From positions 140,455 to 204,454 of the forward strand of contig JADZCA010000006.1 in assembly GCA_020851795.1 (NCBI GenBank): a DNA stretch of 64,000 nucleotides, given 5' to 3'. This DNA comes from Planctomycetota bacterium. Lineage in GTDB: Bacteria; Planctomycetota; PLA2; JAEUHO01. Numbering within the stretch: position 1 is the first letter of the stretch; every line of letters begins with the position of its first letter. The notes beneath the pieces are model-generated. The model was not told where the DNA came from and did no database searches. It saw only the letters and a list, made by a program, of their open reading frames with translations. A program made the translations under genes and the position numbers. Below are positions 29,490-38,408 of this stretch, in pieces.

Positions 29490-30526
29490 GGCGCCTGCGC
29501 GCGGCCATCGTCGGCGGGACCGGCTACGGGGGCATGGAGCTCCTGCGCTACCTGCTCGACCACCCGTCGGTGGACGTGACGGCGATCACCAGCCGCACGG
29601 AGAAGGGCTCCGTCGGCGAGGTCCACCCGCACCTGCGCGGGCTGACCGACCTCCAGTTCACGGCCGGCAAGGCCGTGGACCTCGCGCGCGAGAACGACGT
29701 CGTCTTCTTCGCGGCGCCCCACGGCGTCGCGGCGAAGGAGGTGGCCGCGGTGCTCGCCGCGAGCCCCACCGTGCGCGTCGTGGACCTCTCGGGCGACTTC
29801 CGCCTCAAGGACGCGGGGCTCTACCCGACGGCCTACGGGTGGCCGCACCCGGCGCCCGACGGCCTCGCCGCGGCGGCCTACGGCCTGCCCGAGTGCGGCG
29901 GCCGCGCCGCGGTGACCGCCCCGGGCTGCCGGCTCGTGGCCAACCCGGGCTGCCACGCCTCGGCGACGATCCTCTCGCTGTGGCCGCTCGCGCGCGCGGG
30001 GCTGCTCTCCGCGCGGGCCCACGTGGTCTCGGTGACCGGCTCGTCGGGATCGGGGGCGGAGCCCAAGAAGGGCACGCACCACCCCGAGCGCTTCTCCAAC
30101 TTCAAGGCGTACAAGCCGCTCGAGCACCAGCACGTGTTCGAGATCGAGCAGACGCTGCGGGCGGCGGGCGCGGGCGAGCCGCGGGTCGCGTTCGTGCCGT
30201 GCTCGGGGCCGTTCTCGCGCGGGATCGCGACGATGGCGGTCGTCGAGGTCGGCGCGGGGCGCGAGGAGGCGGCGAAGGAGGCGTTCCGCGCCGCCTACGG
30301 CCGCGAGCCGTTCGTGCGGTTCGTGCCCGACGCGCCCGAGGTGCGGGCGGTCGCGGGCACGAACTTCGTCGACGTCGGCGTGACCGCGAAGGACGGCGCG
30401 GTCTGCGCCACCGTCGCGATCGACAACCTCGGCAAGGGGATGGCCGGCACGGCCGTCCAGAACATGAACCTCCTCTTCGGGCTCCCCGAGACCGCGGGGC
30501 TGCGCCGGGCGGGGGCGGGGCTCTGA
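29486..30526 (+). CDS. argC: N-acyl-gamma-glutamyl-phosphate reductase, ArgC family
   Basis: NADPH-dependent reduction of N-acylglutamyl phosphate to the semialdehyde. The 346 residues show GGTGYGGMELLRYL (10-23) at the Rossmann fold, SGDFRLKD (102-109), catalytic Cys156 in NPGCHASA, and the GSSGSGAEPKKGTHHPER loop. Most ArgC proteins have NPGCYPT at the active site; the HAS variant here recalls LysY-like or other acyl-variant enzymes. GTG start overlapping the upstream stop (GTGA); the TGA stop shares its A with the argD ATG. Confidence 0.92.
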   Translation: MRRLRAAIVGGTGYGGMELLRYLLDHPSVDVTAITSRTEKGSVGEVHPHLRGLTDLQFTAGKAVDLARENDVVFFAAPHGVAAKEVAAVLAASPTVRVVDLSGDFRLKDAGLYPTAYGWPHPAPDGLAAAAYGLPECGGRAAVTAPGCRLVANPGCHASATILSLWPLARAGLLSARAHVVSVTGSSGSGAEPKKGTHHPERFSNFKAYKPLEHQHVFEIEQTLRAAGAGEPRVAFVPCSGPFSRGIATMAVVEVGAGREEAAKEAFRAAYGREPFVRFVPDAPEVRAVAGTNFVDVGVTAKDGAVCATVAIDNLGKGMAGTAVQNMNLLFGLPETAGLRRAGAGL

Positions 30527-31740
30527 TGGACGCGAAATCCTCGCTCGAGCGGGCGATCGGCCCGCTGCCCTCGCACACCTCCGACATCGCGATGCAGGAG
30601 GACCGCTGGCAGGTCCCCACGTACTCGAAGTTCCCCGTCGCGATCGTGCGCGGCGAGGGCTGCTACGTGTGGGACGCCGAGGGCAAGCGCTACCTCGACC
30701 TCTACGGAGGCCACGCGGTCGCGCTGCCGGGCCACTGCCACCCGCGCGTCGTGCAGGCCATCCAGGCGCAGGCGCAGCGGCTGCTCTTCTACAGCAACGT
30801 CGTGAGCAACGACGTCCGCGCGGTCGCGGTGAAGGCGCTGGCCGAGGCCGCGCCCGAGGGCCTGCGCCGCGTGTTCCTGTGCAACAGCGGCACCGAGGCG
30901 AACGAGACGGCGATGAAGATCGCCCGCAAGTTCACCCACCGGCCGCGCGTGGTCAGCCTCGCCGACGGCTTCCACGGCCGCACGCTGGGCGCCCTCGCCG
31001 CGACGGGGCTGCCGAAGTACCGCGACCCCGCCTACCCGATCCCCGTCGTGCACGACTACGTGCCGTACGGCGACGAGGCCGCCCTCGAGCGCGCCGTCGG
31101 GGACCAGACGGCGGCCGTGATCCTCGAGCCGGTCCCGTCGATGGGCGGGATCCGCGTCGCCCCCACCGCGTGGTTCCAGCGCCTGCGCGCGCTGACCCGC
31201 GAGCGCGGCGCGCTCCTCGTGTTCGACGAGGTGCAGACGGGCTTCGGGCGCACCGGCCGGCGCTGGTGCGGCGAGCACTTCGGCGTCGTGCCCGACCTGA
31301 TCACGGGCGCCAAGGGCGTGGCCGGCGGCGTGCCCGCGGGCGTGGTCTTCGTGCGCGAGGACGTCGCCGCGACGATGAAGCTCGGCGAGCAGGGCACCAC
31401 GTTCGGCGGCGGCCCGCTGGCGTGCGCCGCCATCGCCGCCAACGTGCGCACGCTGCTCGAGGAGGACCTCGCCGGCAACGCGGCGCGCGTCGGCGCGGCG
31501 TGGCGGGCGGGGCTCGCCTCGGTCCCGGGCGTCGTCTCGACGTCGGGGCTCGGGCTCATGGTCGGCGTCAACCTCGACCGTCCCGCCAAGGCCGTCGTGG
31601 CGACGCTGGTCGGGCGCGGGTTCCTCACGGGCACCTGCGAGGCCGACCCCCGCCAGATCCGGCTGCTCCCGCCGCTGGTGCTCACCGCCGAGCAGGCGGC
31701 GAGCTTCACGCACGCGCTCGCCGCCGTGCTCGCGTCCTGA
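30526..31740 (+). CDS. argD: Acetylornithine/succinylornithine aminotransferase
   Basis: PLP enzyme that transaminates N-acylglutamate semialdehyde to N-acylornithine. The 404 residues contain the GGHAVALPGHCHP segment, CNSGTEANETAMK (119-131), DGFHGRTLGAL (147-157), FDEVQTGFGRTG (233-244) and the Schiff-base Lys263 in ITGAKGVAGG. It begins on the last base of the argC stop. Operon context places it in arginine synthesis. It could also serve a succinylated substrate, as the next gene suggests. Confidence 0.93.
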   Translation: MDAKSSLERAIGPLPSHTSDIAMQEDRWQVPTYSKFPVAIVRGEGCYVWDAEGKRYLDLYGGHAVALPGHCHPRVVQAIQAQAQRLLFYSNVVSNDVRAVAVKALAEAAPEGLRRVFLCNSGTEANETAMKIARKFTHRPRVVSLADGFHGRTLGALAATGLPKYRDPAYPIPVVHDYVPYGDEAALERAVGDQTAAVILEPVPSMGGIRVAPTAWFQRLRALTRERGALLVFDEVQTGFGRTGRRWCGEHFGVVPDLITGAKGVAGGVPAGVVFVREDVAATMKLGEQGTTFGGGPLACAAIAANVRTLLEEDLAGNAARVGAAWRAGLASVPGVVSTSGLGLMVGVNLDRPAKAVVATLVGRGFLTGTCEADPRQIRLLPPLVLTAEQAASFTHALAAVLAS

Positions 31741-31757
31741 CCCGGAGGGCCGCCCCG

Positions 31758-32780
31758 ATGTCCTCCCCGCTCGACCGCCGTCACTTCCTCTCGCTGCGCA
31801 CGCTGCCCGCGGCCGACTGGCAGCGCCTGCTCGCCGACGCCGAGACGCTCGCGGGGCCGCGCGGCCGCGAGCGCCTGCTCGCGGGCCGCCGCTTCGGGAT
31901 GGTCTTCTACAACTCCTCGCTGCGCACGCGGACGTCGTTCGAGGTCGCCTGCTTCGACCTCGGCGCGCACGCGGTGTACCTGCAGGTCGGCGGCGGGCTG
32001 TGGCAGCTCGAGCACCGCGACGGCGTCGTGATGGACGGCGACGCGGCCGAGCACGTCAAGGAGGGCGTCGGCGTCCTCGCGCGGATGGTGGACGGCCTCG
32101 GGCTGCGCTCCTTCGCCGGCCTCAAGGACGCCGCCGACGACGCCAAGGAGCCCGTGCTCCACGCGGTCGCCCGCGCGTCGTCGGTGCCCGTGCTCAACCT
32201 CGAGAGCGCGATGGACCACCCCCACCAGGGCCTCGCCGACGCGTTCACGCTGCGCCGCCGCTTCGCGGGCCGCAAGGGCCGGGTCGTCGTCCAGTGGGCG
32301 CCCCACGTCAAGGCGCTCCCGATGGCGGTCCCGAGCGCGGCCTGCCTCGCCTTCGCCCGCGAGGGCCACGAGGTCGTGCTCGCCCACCCCGAGGGCTTCG
32401 ACCTCGACCCCGGCGTCGTCGCCGACGCGACGCGGCTGGCGCGCGAGGCCGGCGGGTCGTTCACGGTGAGCCACGACCGCGCCGCGGCGCTGCGCGGGGC
32501 CCGCGCGGTCTACGTGAAGGCCTGGGGCTCGCGCCACGCCTACGGCGACCCCCAGGCCGCCGCCAAGGCGCGCGCGGCCCACGGCGGGTGGATGTGCACC
32601 GAGCGGTCGCTCGCGGAGACCGACGGCGCGATCGTGATGCACTGTCTCCCGGTCCGTCGTAACGTGGTCATCGCCGACGAGGTCCTCGACGGGCCCCGCT
32701 CGGTCGTGCTCGAGCAGGGCGAGGCGCGACTGCACGTGCAGAAGGCCACGCTCTGCAGGGCGCTCGGGATCTCGCCGTGA
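31758..32780 (+). CDS. argF': N-acylornithine carbamoyltransferase, probably succinylornithine type
   Basis: Carbamoylates an N-acylated ornithine rather than free ornithine. The 340 residues show the carbamoyl-phosphate site SLRTRT (54-59), VMDGDAAEH (91-99), HPHQ (154-157), WAPHVKALPMAVP (180-192), HPEGFDLDP (210-218) and HCLPVRRNV (295-303), the hallmarks of the AOTCase/SOTCase branch. At the position that is Glu92 in Xanthomonas AOTCase and Pro90 in Bacteroides SOTCase it has Ala97. Published mutants of that Glu, including to Ala, turned AOTCase into SOTCase. The Lys after RRNV in AOTCase is Val here, as in SOTCase-like sequences. GGAGG-type site upstream; TGA overlaps argB. Confidence 0.88.
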   Translation: MSSPLDRRHFLSLRTLPAADWQRLLADAETLAGPRGRERLLAGRRFGMVFYNSSLRTRTSFEVACFDLGAHAVYLQVGGGLWQLEHRDGVVMDGDAAEHVKEGVGVLARMVDGLGLRSFAGLKDAADDAKEPVLHAVARASSVPVLNLESAMDHPHQGLADAFTLRRRFAGRKGRVVVQWAPHVKALPMAVPSAACLAFAREGHEVVLAHPEGFDLDPGVVADATRLAREAGGSFTVSHDRAAALRGARAVYVKAWGSRHAYGDPQAAAKARAAHGGWMCTERSLAETDGAIVMHCLPVRRNVVIADEVLDGPRSVVLEQGEARLHVQKATLCRALGISP

Positions 32781-33706
32781 ACGACACGAGCATCAGCCTC
32801 CTCAAGCAGGCGCTCCCCTACCTCCGCCACCACCGCAAGAGCACGATGGTGGTCAAGCTCGGCGGCGAGATCGCCGCGAACCGCGAGGCGCTCACCTCGC
32901 TCGCCGGCGACGTGTCGCTGCTCGTCCACGTCGGCATCCGCATCGTGCTGGTGCACGGCGGCGGCCCGCAGGCGACCGAGATGCAGAAGCGCCTCGGCCT
33001 CGAGCCGGTGATGGTGGGCGGGCGGCGCGTGACCGACGAGGCGACGCTCGACGTCGCCAAGATGATCTTCGCGGGCAAGATCAACACCGACATCCTCTCG
33101 GCGCTGCGCGGGCAAGGCGTCTCCGCCGTCGGGCTGTCGGGCGTGGACGGCGACATCCTGCACGCGACCAAGCGCCCGCCCACCGAGGTCGTGGACCCGG
33201 CGACCGGCGAGCGCAAGGTCGTGGACTACGGCCTCGTCGGCGACATCACGCGCGTGGACACGTCGCTGGTGGCGCTGCTGCTCGAGCACAAGTACGTCCC
33301 GGTGATCTCCTCGCTGGCCTCCGACGCCGACGGCAACGTGCTCAACGTCAACGCGGACACGGTGGCGTCGGCGCTCGCCAAGGACCTGCAGGCCAGCAAG
33401 CTCGTGATCCTGACGGGCGTGCCGGGCCTGCTGCGCGACAAGAACGACCCCTCGTCGCTCGTCACGCGCATCACCACCGAGGAGGCGAAGGCCGCGATGA
33501 AGAGCGGCAGCGTCGCCGGCGGGATGCTCCCCAAGCTCAAGGCCCTCGTGGACGCGGTCGAGGGCGGCGTGGGCCGCGGCCACATCCTCTCGGGGACGCA
33601 GCCCGGGGCGATCCTCCTCGAGCTCTTCACGAGCGCCGGCTGCGGCACGCTGATCGCCGAGCCGCACGACGTCTCCGAGGTCTCCGACGGCGCGCCGCGG
33701 CAGTGA
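32777..33706 (+). CDS. argB: N-acylglutamate kinase
   Basis: Phosphorylates the gamma-carboxyl of N-acylglutamate. The 309 residues have Lys27 in VVKLGGE, the HGGGPQ nucleotide loop (60-65), VGGRRVTDEATLDVAKM (about 78-94), the glutamate-binding NVNADTVASALA and GGMLPKLKA near the end. An N-terminal helix of about 20 residues is like those that mediate hexamer formation and arginine feedback in some kinases. GTG start overlapping the previous stop. Whether it prefers acetyl- or succinyl-glutamate cannot be told from sequence. Confidence 0.94.
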   Translation: MNDTSISLLKQALPYLRHHRKSTMVVKLGGEIAANREALTSLAGDVSLLVHVGIRIVLVHGGGPQATEMQKRLGLEPVMVGGRRVTDEATLDVAKMIFAGKINTDILSALRGQGVSAVGLSGVDGDILHATKRPPTEVVDPATGERKVVDYGLVGDITRVDTSLVALLLEHKYVPVISSLASDADGNVLNVNADTVASALAKDLQASKLVILTGVPGLLRDKNDPSSLVTRITTEEAKAAMKSGSVAGGMLPKLKALVDAVEGGVGRGHILSGTQPGAILLELFTSAGCGTLIAEPHDVSEVSDGAPRQ

Positions 33707-34797
33707 CGGCGCCCTCGCCCGTCGTCGGCCTGCTCTCCTCGCTCGTCCGCGTCCCGTCGGAGAGCGGGCGCGAGGAGGCCGTGCGCGACCTCGTCGCGGG
33801 GTGGCTGCGCGCGCACGACGTGCCGGCGGAGGTGGTCGGGCGCAACGTGCGGGTGGTGCTCGAGGGCGCGCCGGGCGCCGACCCCGGCCGCGGCCTGCTC
33901 TTCTGCAGCCACTACGACACGGTGCCGGTGGGCGTCGGCTGGACCCGGCCCGACCCGCTCGACGGCGCCGTCGAGGGCGGCAAGGTGTTCGGCCGCGGCA
34001 GCAACGACGCCAAGAGCGCGATCGCCGCGATGATGCACGTCGCCGCGGGCGTGGACCGCCGCCGGCTCGGCGGACGGCTCGTCTTCGCCTTCGTCTGCGA
34101 CGAGGAGACGGGCGGCCAGGGCCTCGAGGCGCTCGCCCCGACGCTCCCGCCCGTCTCGGCGGCGGTGGTCGGCGAGCCGACGGGGCTCGACGTGAGCCCC
34201 GGCCAGCGCGGCCTGCTGCGGGCCTTCGTGCACGAGACGGGCCGCTCGTGCCATGCCTCGCGGCCGTGGGAGGGCGTCAACGCCGTCGAGGCGGCGGCGC
34301 GCGACATCCTCGCGGTCTCGCGCCTGTCGATGCCCGAGGCGCACCCGCTGTTCGGCCGCGCGACGCTCGTCGCGACGATGGTCGCGGGCGGCACGAAGCC
34401 CAACGTGCTGCCCGGCGCCGCCACCGTCACGCTCGACGGGCGCTCGACGCCCGCGTGGGACAACGAGCGGATGGTCGCGGCGCTCTCGGCGGCCGTCGAG
34501 GGGCGCGTCGAGGTCAAGAGCAAGCGCTTCGTGCCGATCGAGACGCCGGTGGACGCCGAGATCGTGCGCGCGGCCGCCGCGGCGAGCCCGACGCACCGGG
34601 TGCGGGGCTTCCTCGGCGTCTCGGACCTGCTGTTCGTGCGGCACGTGCCCGGCGTCGTGATGGGCCCGGGCACGTCGGAGGCGAGCCACGCCCCCGACGA
34701 GTGGGTCGCCGTCGAGCAGGTCGAGGGCGCGGTCGGGGCGTACGGCGGCGTCGTCGAGCGCTACCTCGGCGCGCCGGTGCGGGAGGTGACGCGATGA
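33703..34797 (+). CDS. argE': M20-family deacylase, probable acylcitrulline deacylase (ArgE-like)
   Basis: A 364-residue M20 zinc hydrolase. Metal-binding and catalytic residues are His70 and Asp72 (FCSHYDTVP), Asp102 (GRGSNDAKS), Glu134-Glu135 (CDEETGG) and a C-terminal His in SEASHAPDEW. The central dimerisation domain is present (LRAFVHETGRSCHASRP). Because the carbamoyltransferase in this operon acts on acylated ornithine, the substrate here should be N-acylcitrulline, giving citrulline for ArgG. GTG start overlaps argB; the stop overlaps argH as ATGA. Confidence 0.88.
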   Translation: MTAPSPVVGLLSSLVRVPSESGREEAVRDLVAGWLRAHDVPAEVVGRNVRVVLEGAPGADPGRGLLFCSHYDTVPVGVGWTRPDPLDGAVEGGKVFGRGSNDAKSAIAAMMHVAAGVDRRRLGGRLVFAFVCDEETGGQGLEALAPTLPPVSAAVVGEPTGLDVSPGQRGLLRAFVHETGRSCHASRPWEGVNAVEAAARDILAVSRLSMPEAHPLFGRATLVATMVAGGTKPNVLPGAATVTLDGRSTPAWDNERMVAALSAAVEGRVEVKSKRFVPIETPVDAEIVRAAAAASPTHRVRGFLGVSDLLFVRHVPGVVMGPGTSEASHAPDEWVAVEQVEGAVGAYGGVVERYLGAPVREVTR

Positions 34798-36230
34798 GCG
34801 AGCGTGGGCCGGTCCGGGGCGGCAAGGGCCTGCTCCGGGGCCGCTTCTCCGGCGAGGTGCACCCCGCCCTCGACCGCATCAACCGCAGCCTGCCGGTGGA
34901 CGTCCGCCTCTGGCGCGAGGACGTGGACGGTTCGGTCGCCCACGCCGAGATGCTCGGCGCGCGCGGCATCCTCTCGAAGGCGGCCGCGCGGCGCATCGTC
35001 GCGGGGCTGCGCCGCGTCCGGCGCGAGCTCGAGTCGGGCACGTTCGTCGCCAAGCCCGGCGACGAGGACGTGCACATGGCCGTCGAGCGCCGCCTGACCG
35101 AGCTCGTCGGGCCCGACGGCGGGCGCCTGCACACGGCGCGCAGCCGCAACGACCAGGTCGCCACCGACGTGTGGCTCTACCTCGGCCGCGCCTCCGCCCG
35201 CGCCGCCGCGCGCGTGCGCGACGTCCAGCGCGCGCTCGTGCGGCTCGCCCGCCGCGACGGCGACGCGATCCTGCCCGCCTACACGCACCTTCAGCGCGGG
35301 CAGCCCGTGCTGCTCGGCCACCACCTCCTCGCCTACGTCGAGATGCTCGCGCGCGACCACGACCGCCTGCTCACGGTGACGATCGGGCGCCCCTGCCCGC
35401 TCGGGTCGGGCGCGTGCACCGGCGTCTCCTACCCGATCGACCGCCGCCGCACGGCGCGCGCGCTCGGCGGGCCGGCCACCGAGCCGAGCGCGAACAGCCT
35501 CGACGCCGTGTCGTCGCGCGACACGCTGACCGAGTGGGTGTACGCCGCCGCGCAGGCCGCGGTCACGCTCTCGCGCCTCGGCGAGGACCTCGTCCTGTGG
35601 ACGACGCGCGAGTTCGGCTTCGCGCGCCTGGGCGACGCGGTCTCGACGGGCTCGTCGATCATGCCGCAGAAGCGCAACCCCGACGGCGCCGAGCTGCTGC
35701 GGGCCAAGTGCGCCCGCGTCACCGGCGACCTCGTGACGCTGCTCGGCCTGCAGAAGGGCCTGCCGCTGGGCTACAACAAGGACCTGCAGGAGGACAAGGC
35801 GGCGCTGTTCGACGCGGAGGACCAGCTGTCCGCGATGCTCGACGTCGCGCGCGCGATGCTCGAGGACGTGCGCTTCGACCGGGCCCGCATGCGCGCCGCC
35901 GTCACCGAGGCGTCGGGCTACCTGCTCGCGACCGAGGCGGCCGACTGGCTCGCCAAGCGGGGCGTGCCGTTCCGCGAGGCGCACCGCGCGGTCGGCGCCC
36001 TCGTGCGCGCCGCCGAGGAGCGCCACGTCGCGCTCGAGGCGCTCCCGCTCGACGTCTTCCGCGCGGCGCACCCGTGCTTCGACCGCACGGTCTACCGCGC
36101 GCTCACGCCCGAGGCGGCCGTGGCCGCGCGCACCGCCGTCGGCGGGACCGCGCCCGAGAACGTCGAGCGCGAGCTCGCGCGCTGGGAGGCGCACCTCGAC
36201 GTCCGCCGCCGCCCGGCCCGCGGGCACTGA
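34794..36230 (+). CDS. argH: Argininosuccinate lyase
   Basis: Cleaves argininosuccinate to arginine and fumarate, the last step of the pathway. The 478 residues show TARSRNDQVATD (about 117-128), the THLQRGQPVLLGHHLLAY segment with catalytic His, DAVSSRDT, and the superfamily signature GSSIMPQKRNPDGAE. Arg-rich N-terminus is usual for the family. It ends the operon and is convergent, 3 bases apart, with a lipoprotein gene. Confidence 0.96.
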   Translation: MSERGPVRGGKGLLRGRFSGEVHPALDRINRSLPVDVRLWREDVDGSVAHAEMLGARGILSKAAARRIVAGLRRVRRELESGTFVAKPGDEDVHMAVERRLTELVGPDGGRLHTARSRNDQVATDVWLYLGRASARAAARVRDVQRALVRLARRDGDAILPAYTHLQRGQPVLLGHHLLAYVEMLARDHDRLLTVTIGRPCPLGSGACTGVSYPIDRRRTARALGGPATEPSANSLDAVSSRDTLTEWVYAAAQAAVTLSRLGEDLVLWTTREFGFARLGDAVSTGSSIMPQKRNPDGAELLRAKCARVTGDLVTLLGLQKGLPLGYNKDLQEDKAALFDAEDQLSAMLDVARAMLEDVRFDRARMRAAVTEASGYLLATEAADWLAKRGVPFREAHRAVGALVRAAEERHVALEALPLDVFRAAHPCFDRTVYRALTPEAAVAARTAVGGTAPENVERELARWEAHLDVRRRPARGH

Positions 36231-36233
36231 CGC

Positions 36234-38285
36234 TCAGCGCGGCGACGGGTCGGCGGCGGGCGCGGGCGGCGGGTCCGGCGGCCACGACGGCGGCGACTCG
36301 TACGCGTTGCAGCCGGTGCAGTTCTCGAGCATCGCCGCCCACGCCGTCGCCGCGACCCGGCCGCCGGCGCCGCGGCAGGCGGCGTCGGGGTCCACGGACC
36401 CCCGAGGCCCGCAGACGTCGCCGTCGGTGCGGGCGAGCGACGCGACCGCGCGGTGGAGCGCTAGCTCCCAGGCCTCCGACGGTGGCGGACGGTGCGTGAC
36501 GCGCAGGAGCGTGAACCAGCGCCACCAGCGCTCGAGGTCGGCGCGGACCGCGTCGGCCGTCGGCGGGTCGGAGGGCACTTCGGCGAGCGCCCGCGCGACC
36601 CACGGGTCGTCCTCGCGCGGGAGGCCGAGCGCGAGCCGCAGCGTGGCGCGCGTCGCGAGGTCCACGGGGGCGCCGGCGTCGTCGAGCATCGCCGCGACCG
36701 AGGCCCGCAGGCCCTCGGGGAACACGAACGAGGGGGGCTTCCCCGCCGCACGGTCGGCGGTGTCCACCGCCGCGGCCGTGGCGAGCGCGCGCAGGCACCA
36801 CGACGTGGACCGTTCGTCCGCGGACGCGCTCCCGGGCGCGTGCCCCCACCCGCCGTCGGGGCGGCGGGCGGCGAGGATCGCGCCGAGCCCGCGGGTCGCC
36901 GGCCCGCGCAGGACCGAGCTCCCGGTCATGCCGTAGCCCTCGACGAGGGCGAGCGTGGCGATCGCCTCGTCGGCCTGCCCGCCGACGGGCGCGCGCTCGC
37001 CGAACCCGCCGTCGGGGCCCTGCGCGTTGCGCAGGAACCGCAGCGCGGCGCCGACCACCCGTCCGTGCGCGCCCTCGCTGCGGTTCGTCCATCCGCGCCC
37101 GAGGAACGCGAGCAGCGCGAGCGCGGTGGCACCGACGTCGCCGTCGGGCGAGCCCGCGCCGTCCACCGTCGGCGCGTCGATCTCGCGGCCTTCGCACGTG
37201 CGCCCGGGCTCGCGCGCGGACCACCCGCCGTCGGGCCGCGCGTGCGCGACGAGCCAGTCCACCGTCGGCTCGACGACGCGCCGACCGGCGGGCGCCGCGC
37301 GCCGCGCGGGGAACGTCGGCCGCACCCACCCGTCCTCGAATCGCACCCCGGCCGGCCCCGCCGCCCGCGGCGGGACCGGGAGCGTCACCGGCGGCCCCGA
37401 GGTCACGAGGACCGCCGCGACGTCGGCCACCTCGGCGTCGAAGGCCCACGACGGCCCGGCCGACGCGACGTAGGCCTGCAACGACGCGGTGCCGTCGGGG
37501 TCGCGGGAACGGCCCCGACGGAGGACGACCTCGTCCGCCCCCGCACGCAGCGCCACGTCCACGACGGTGAGCACCGACTGCAGCGTCGCGTCGCCGGGCG
37601 GCGCGACCTCGACGAGCCGGCGGACGGGGACGCCGATGACGCTCGAGATCTCCATCGGCGCGACCGGCGTCGCCCACGCCTGCGCGAGACGCGAGGCGAG
37701 CACGGGCCCCGACGGCGTGGCGGCGTCCGCCGCGAGCGGCACGACGGCGTCGCCTCCGACGCGCTCGCCCGGCCGGGGCAGGCACGTGGACCCCGAGCAC
37801 GCGCGGACGCGCGCCACGCGCCAGTCGGCGGTGCGGGTGACCGGCCCGCACGAGTCGCGGGGCAGGTCGAACGCGAATGCCCCGTCGGGGACGGCCGCGA
37901 CCGCAAACGACGGACGCGCGCACCGCGCCCGCGCGCACGCCTCGAGCACGCCCTCGACGACGTCCCAGCGGACGCCGCGGTCGGCGCGCAGCCACGGCCG
38001 GAGCATCGGCAGCCCGCAGGCGTCCACCGCCGCACGTGCGGCCCGGTCCTCGAGCCGCGCGCGCAGCGCGTCGAGGACGAGCGGTCCCGCGCCCTCGAGG
38101 CCGAGCCATCCGTCGCGGCGCAGTTCGATCTCCACGCGCACGTCGGGCGTGGGGACGTCGCCGACGACCGCGGTGACGGGGAGCACCGGCGTCGCGCCCG
38201 CCGCCCCCGGTCCCCCGCCGCACCCGCCGAAGGGGCACGCGCCCGCCGCCAGCGCGACCACGAGCAAGGCGACCCGACGCGGCAT
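36234..38285 (-). CDS. Large lipoprotein with C-terminal prenyltransferase-like repeats
   Basis: A 683-residue predicted lipoprotein. The signal segment ends LAAGAC (Cys17), with another Cys in a Gly-rich linker. Residues about 30-340 form a domain with Cys pairs (CARARCARPSF, CSGSTCLPRP) that I do not recognise. Residues about 340-560 carry alpha-toroid repeats: WLVAHARPDGGWSAR, FLRNAQGPDGGFGER and ILAARRPDGGWGHAP. The end is Cys- and Pro-rich (ENCTGCNAYESPP). No cyclase catalytic motif is visible. Probably a surface or periplasmic binding/structural protein. Confidence 0.72.
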   Translation of the reverse strand: MPRRVALLVVALAAGACPFGGCGGGPGAAGATPVLPVTAVVGDVPTPDVRVEIELRRDGWLGLEGAGPLVLDALRARLEDRAARAAVDACGLPMLRPWLRADRGVRWDVVEGVLEACARARCARPSFAVAAVPDGAFAFDLPRDSCGPVTRTADWRVARVRACSGSTCLPRPGERVGGDAVVPLAADAATPSGPVLASRLAQAWATPVAPMEISSVIGVPVRRLVEVAPPGDATLQSVLTVVDVALRAGADEVVLRRGRSRDPDGTASLQAYVASAGPSWAFDAEVADVAAVLVTSGPPVTLPVPPRAAGPAGVRFEDGWVRPTFPARRAAPAGRRVVEPTVDWLVAHARPDGGWSAREPGRTCEGREIDAPTVDGAGSPDGDVGATALALLAFLGRGWTNRSEGAHGRVVGAALRFLRNAQGPDGGFGERAPVGGQADEAIATLALVEGYGMTGSSVLRGPATRGLGAILAARRPDGGWGHAPGSASADERSTSWCLRALATAAAVDTADRAAGKPPSFVFPEGLRASVAAMLDDAGAPVDLATRATLRLALGLPREDDPWVARALAEVPSDPPTADAVRADLERWWRWFTLLRVTHRPPPSEAWELALHRAVASLARTDGDVCGPRGSVDPDAACRGAGGRVAATAWAAMLENCTGCNAYESPPSWPPDPPPAPAADPSPR

Positions 38286-38408
38286 CCGGGGGTGAACGGG
38301 CCGCGCTCCCCGGGGGTTCGGGCACGCCGCCCCCGGCGCCGCAGTCCACGGTTGTCCGCTCCGTCCGCGGAGTGCGTGAGGGGAGCAGGTCACCCCAGGG
38401 AGTCTGCC

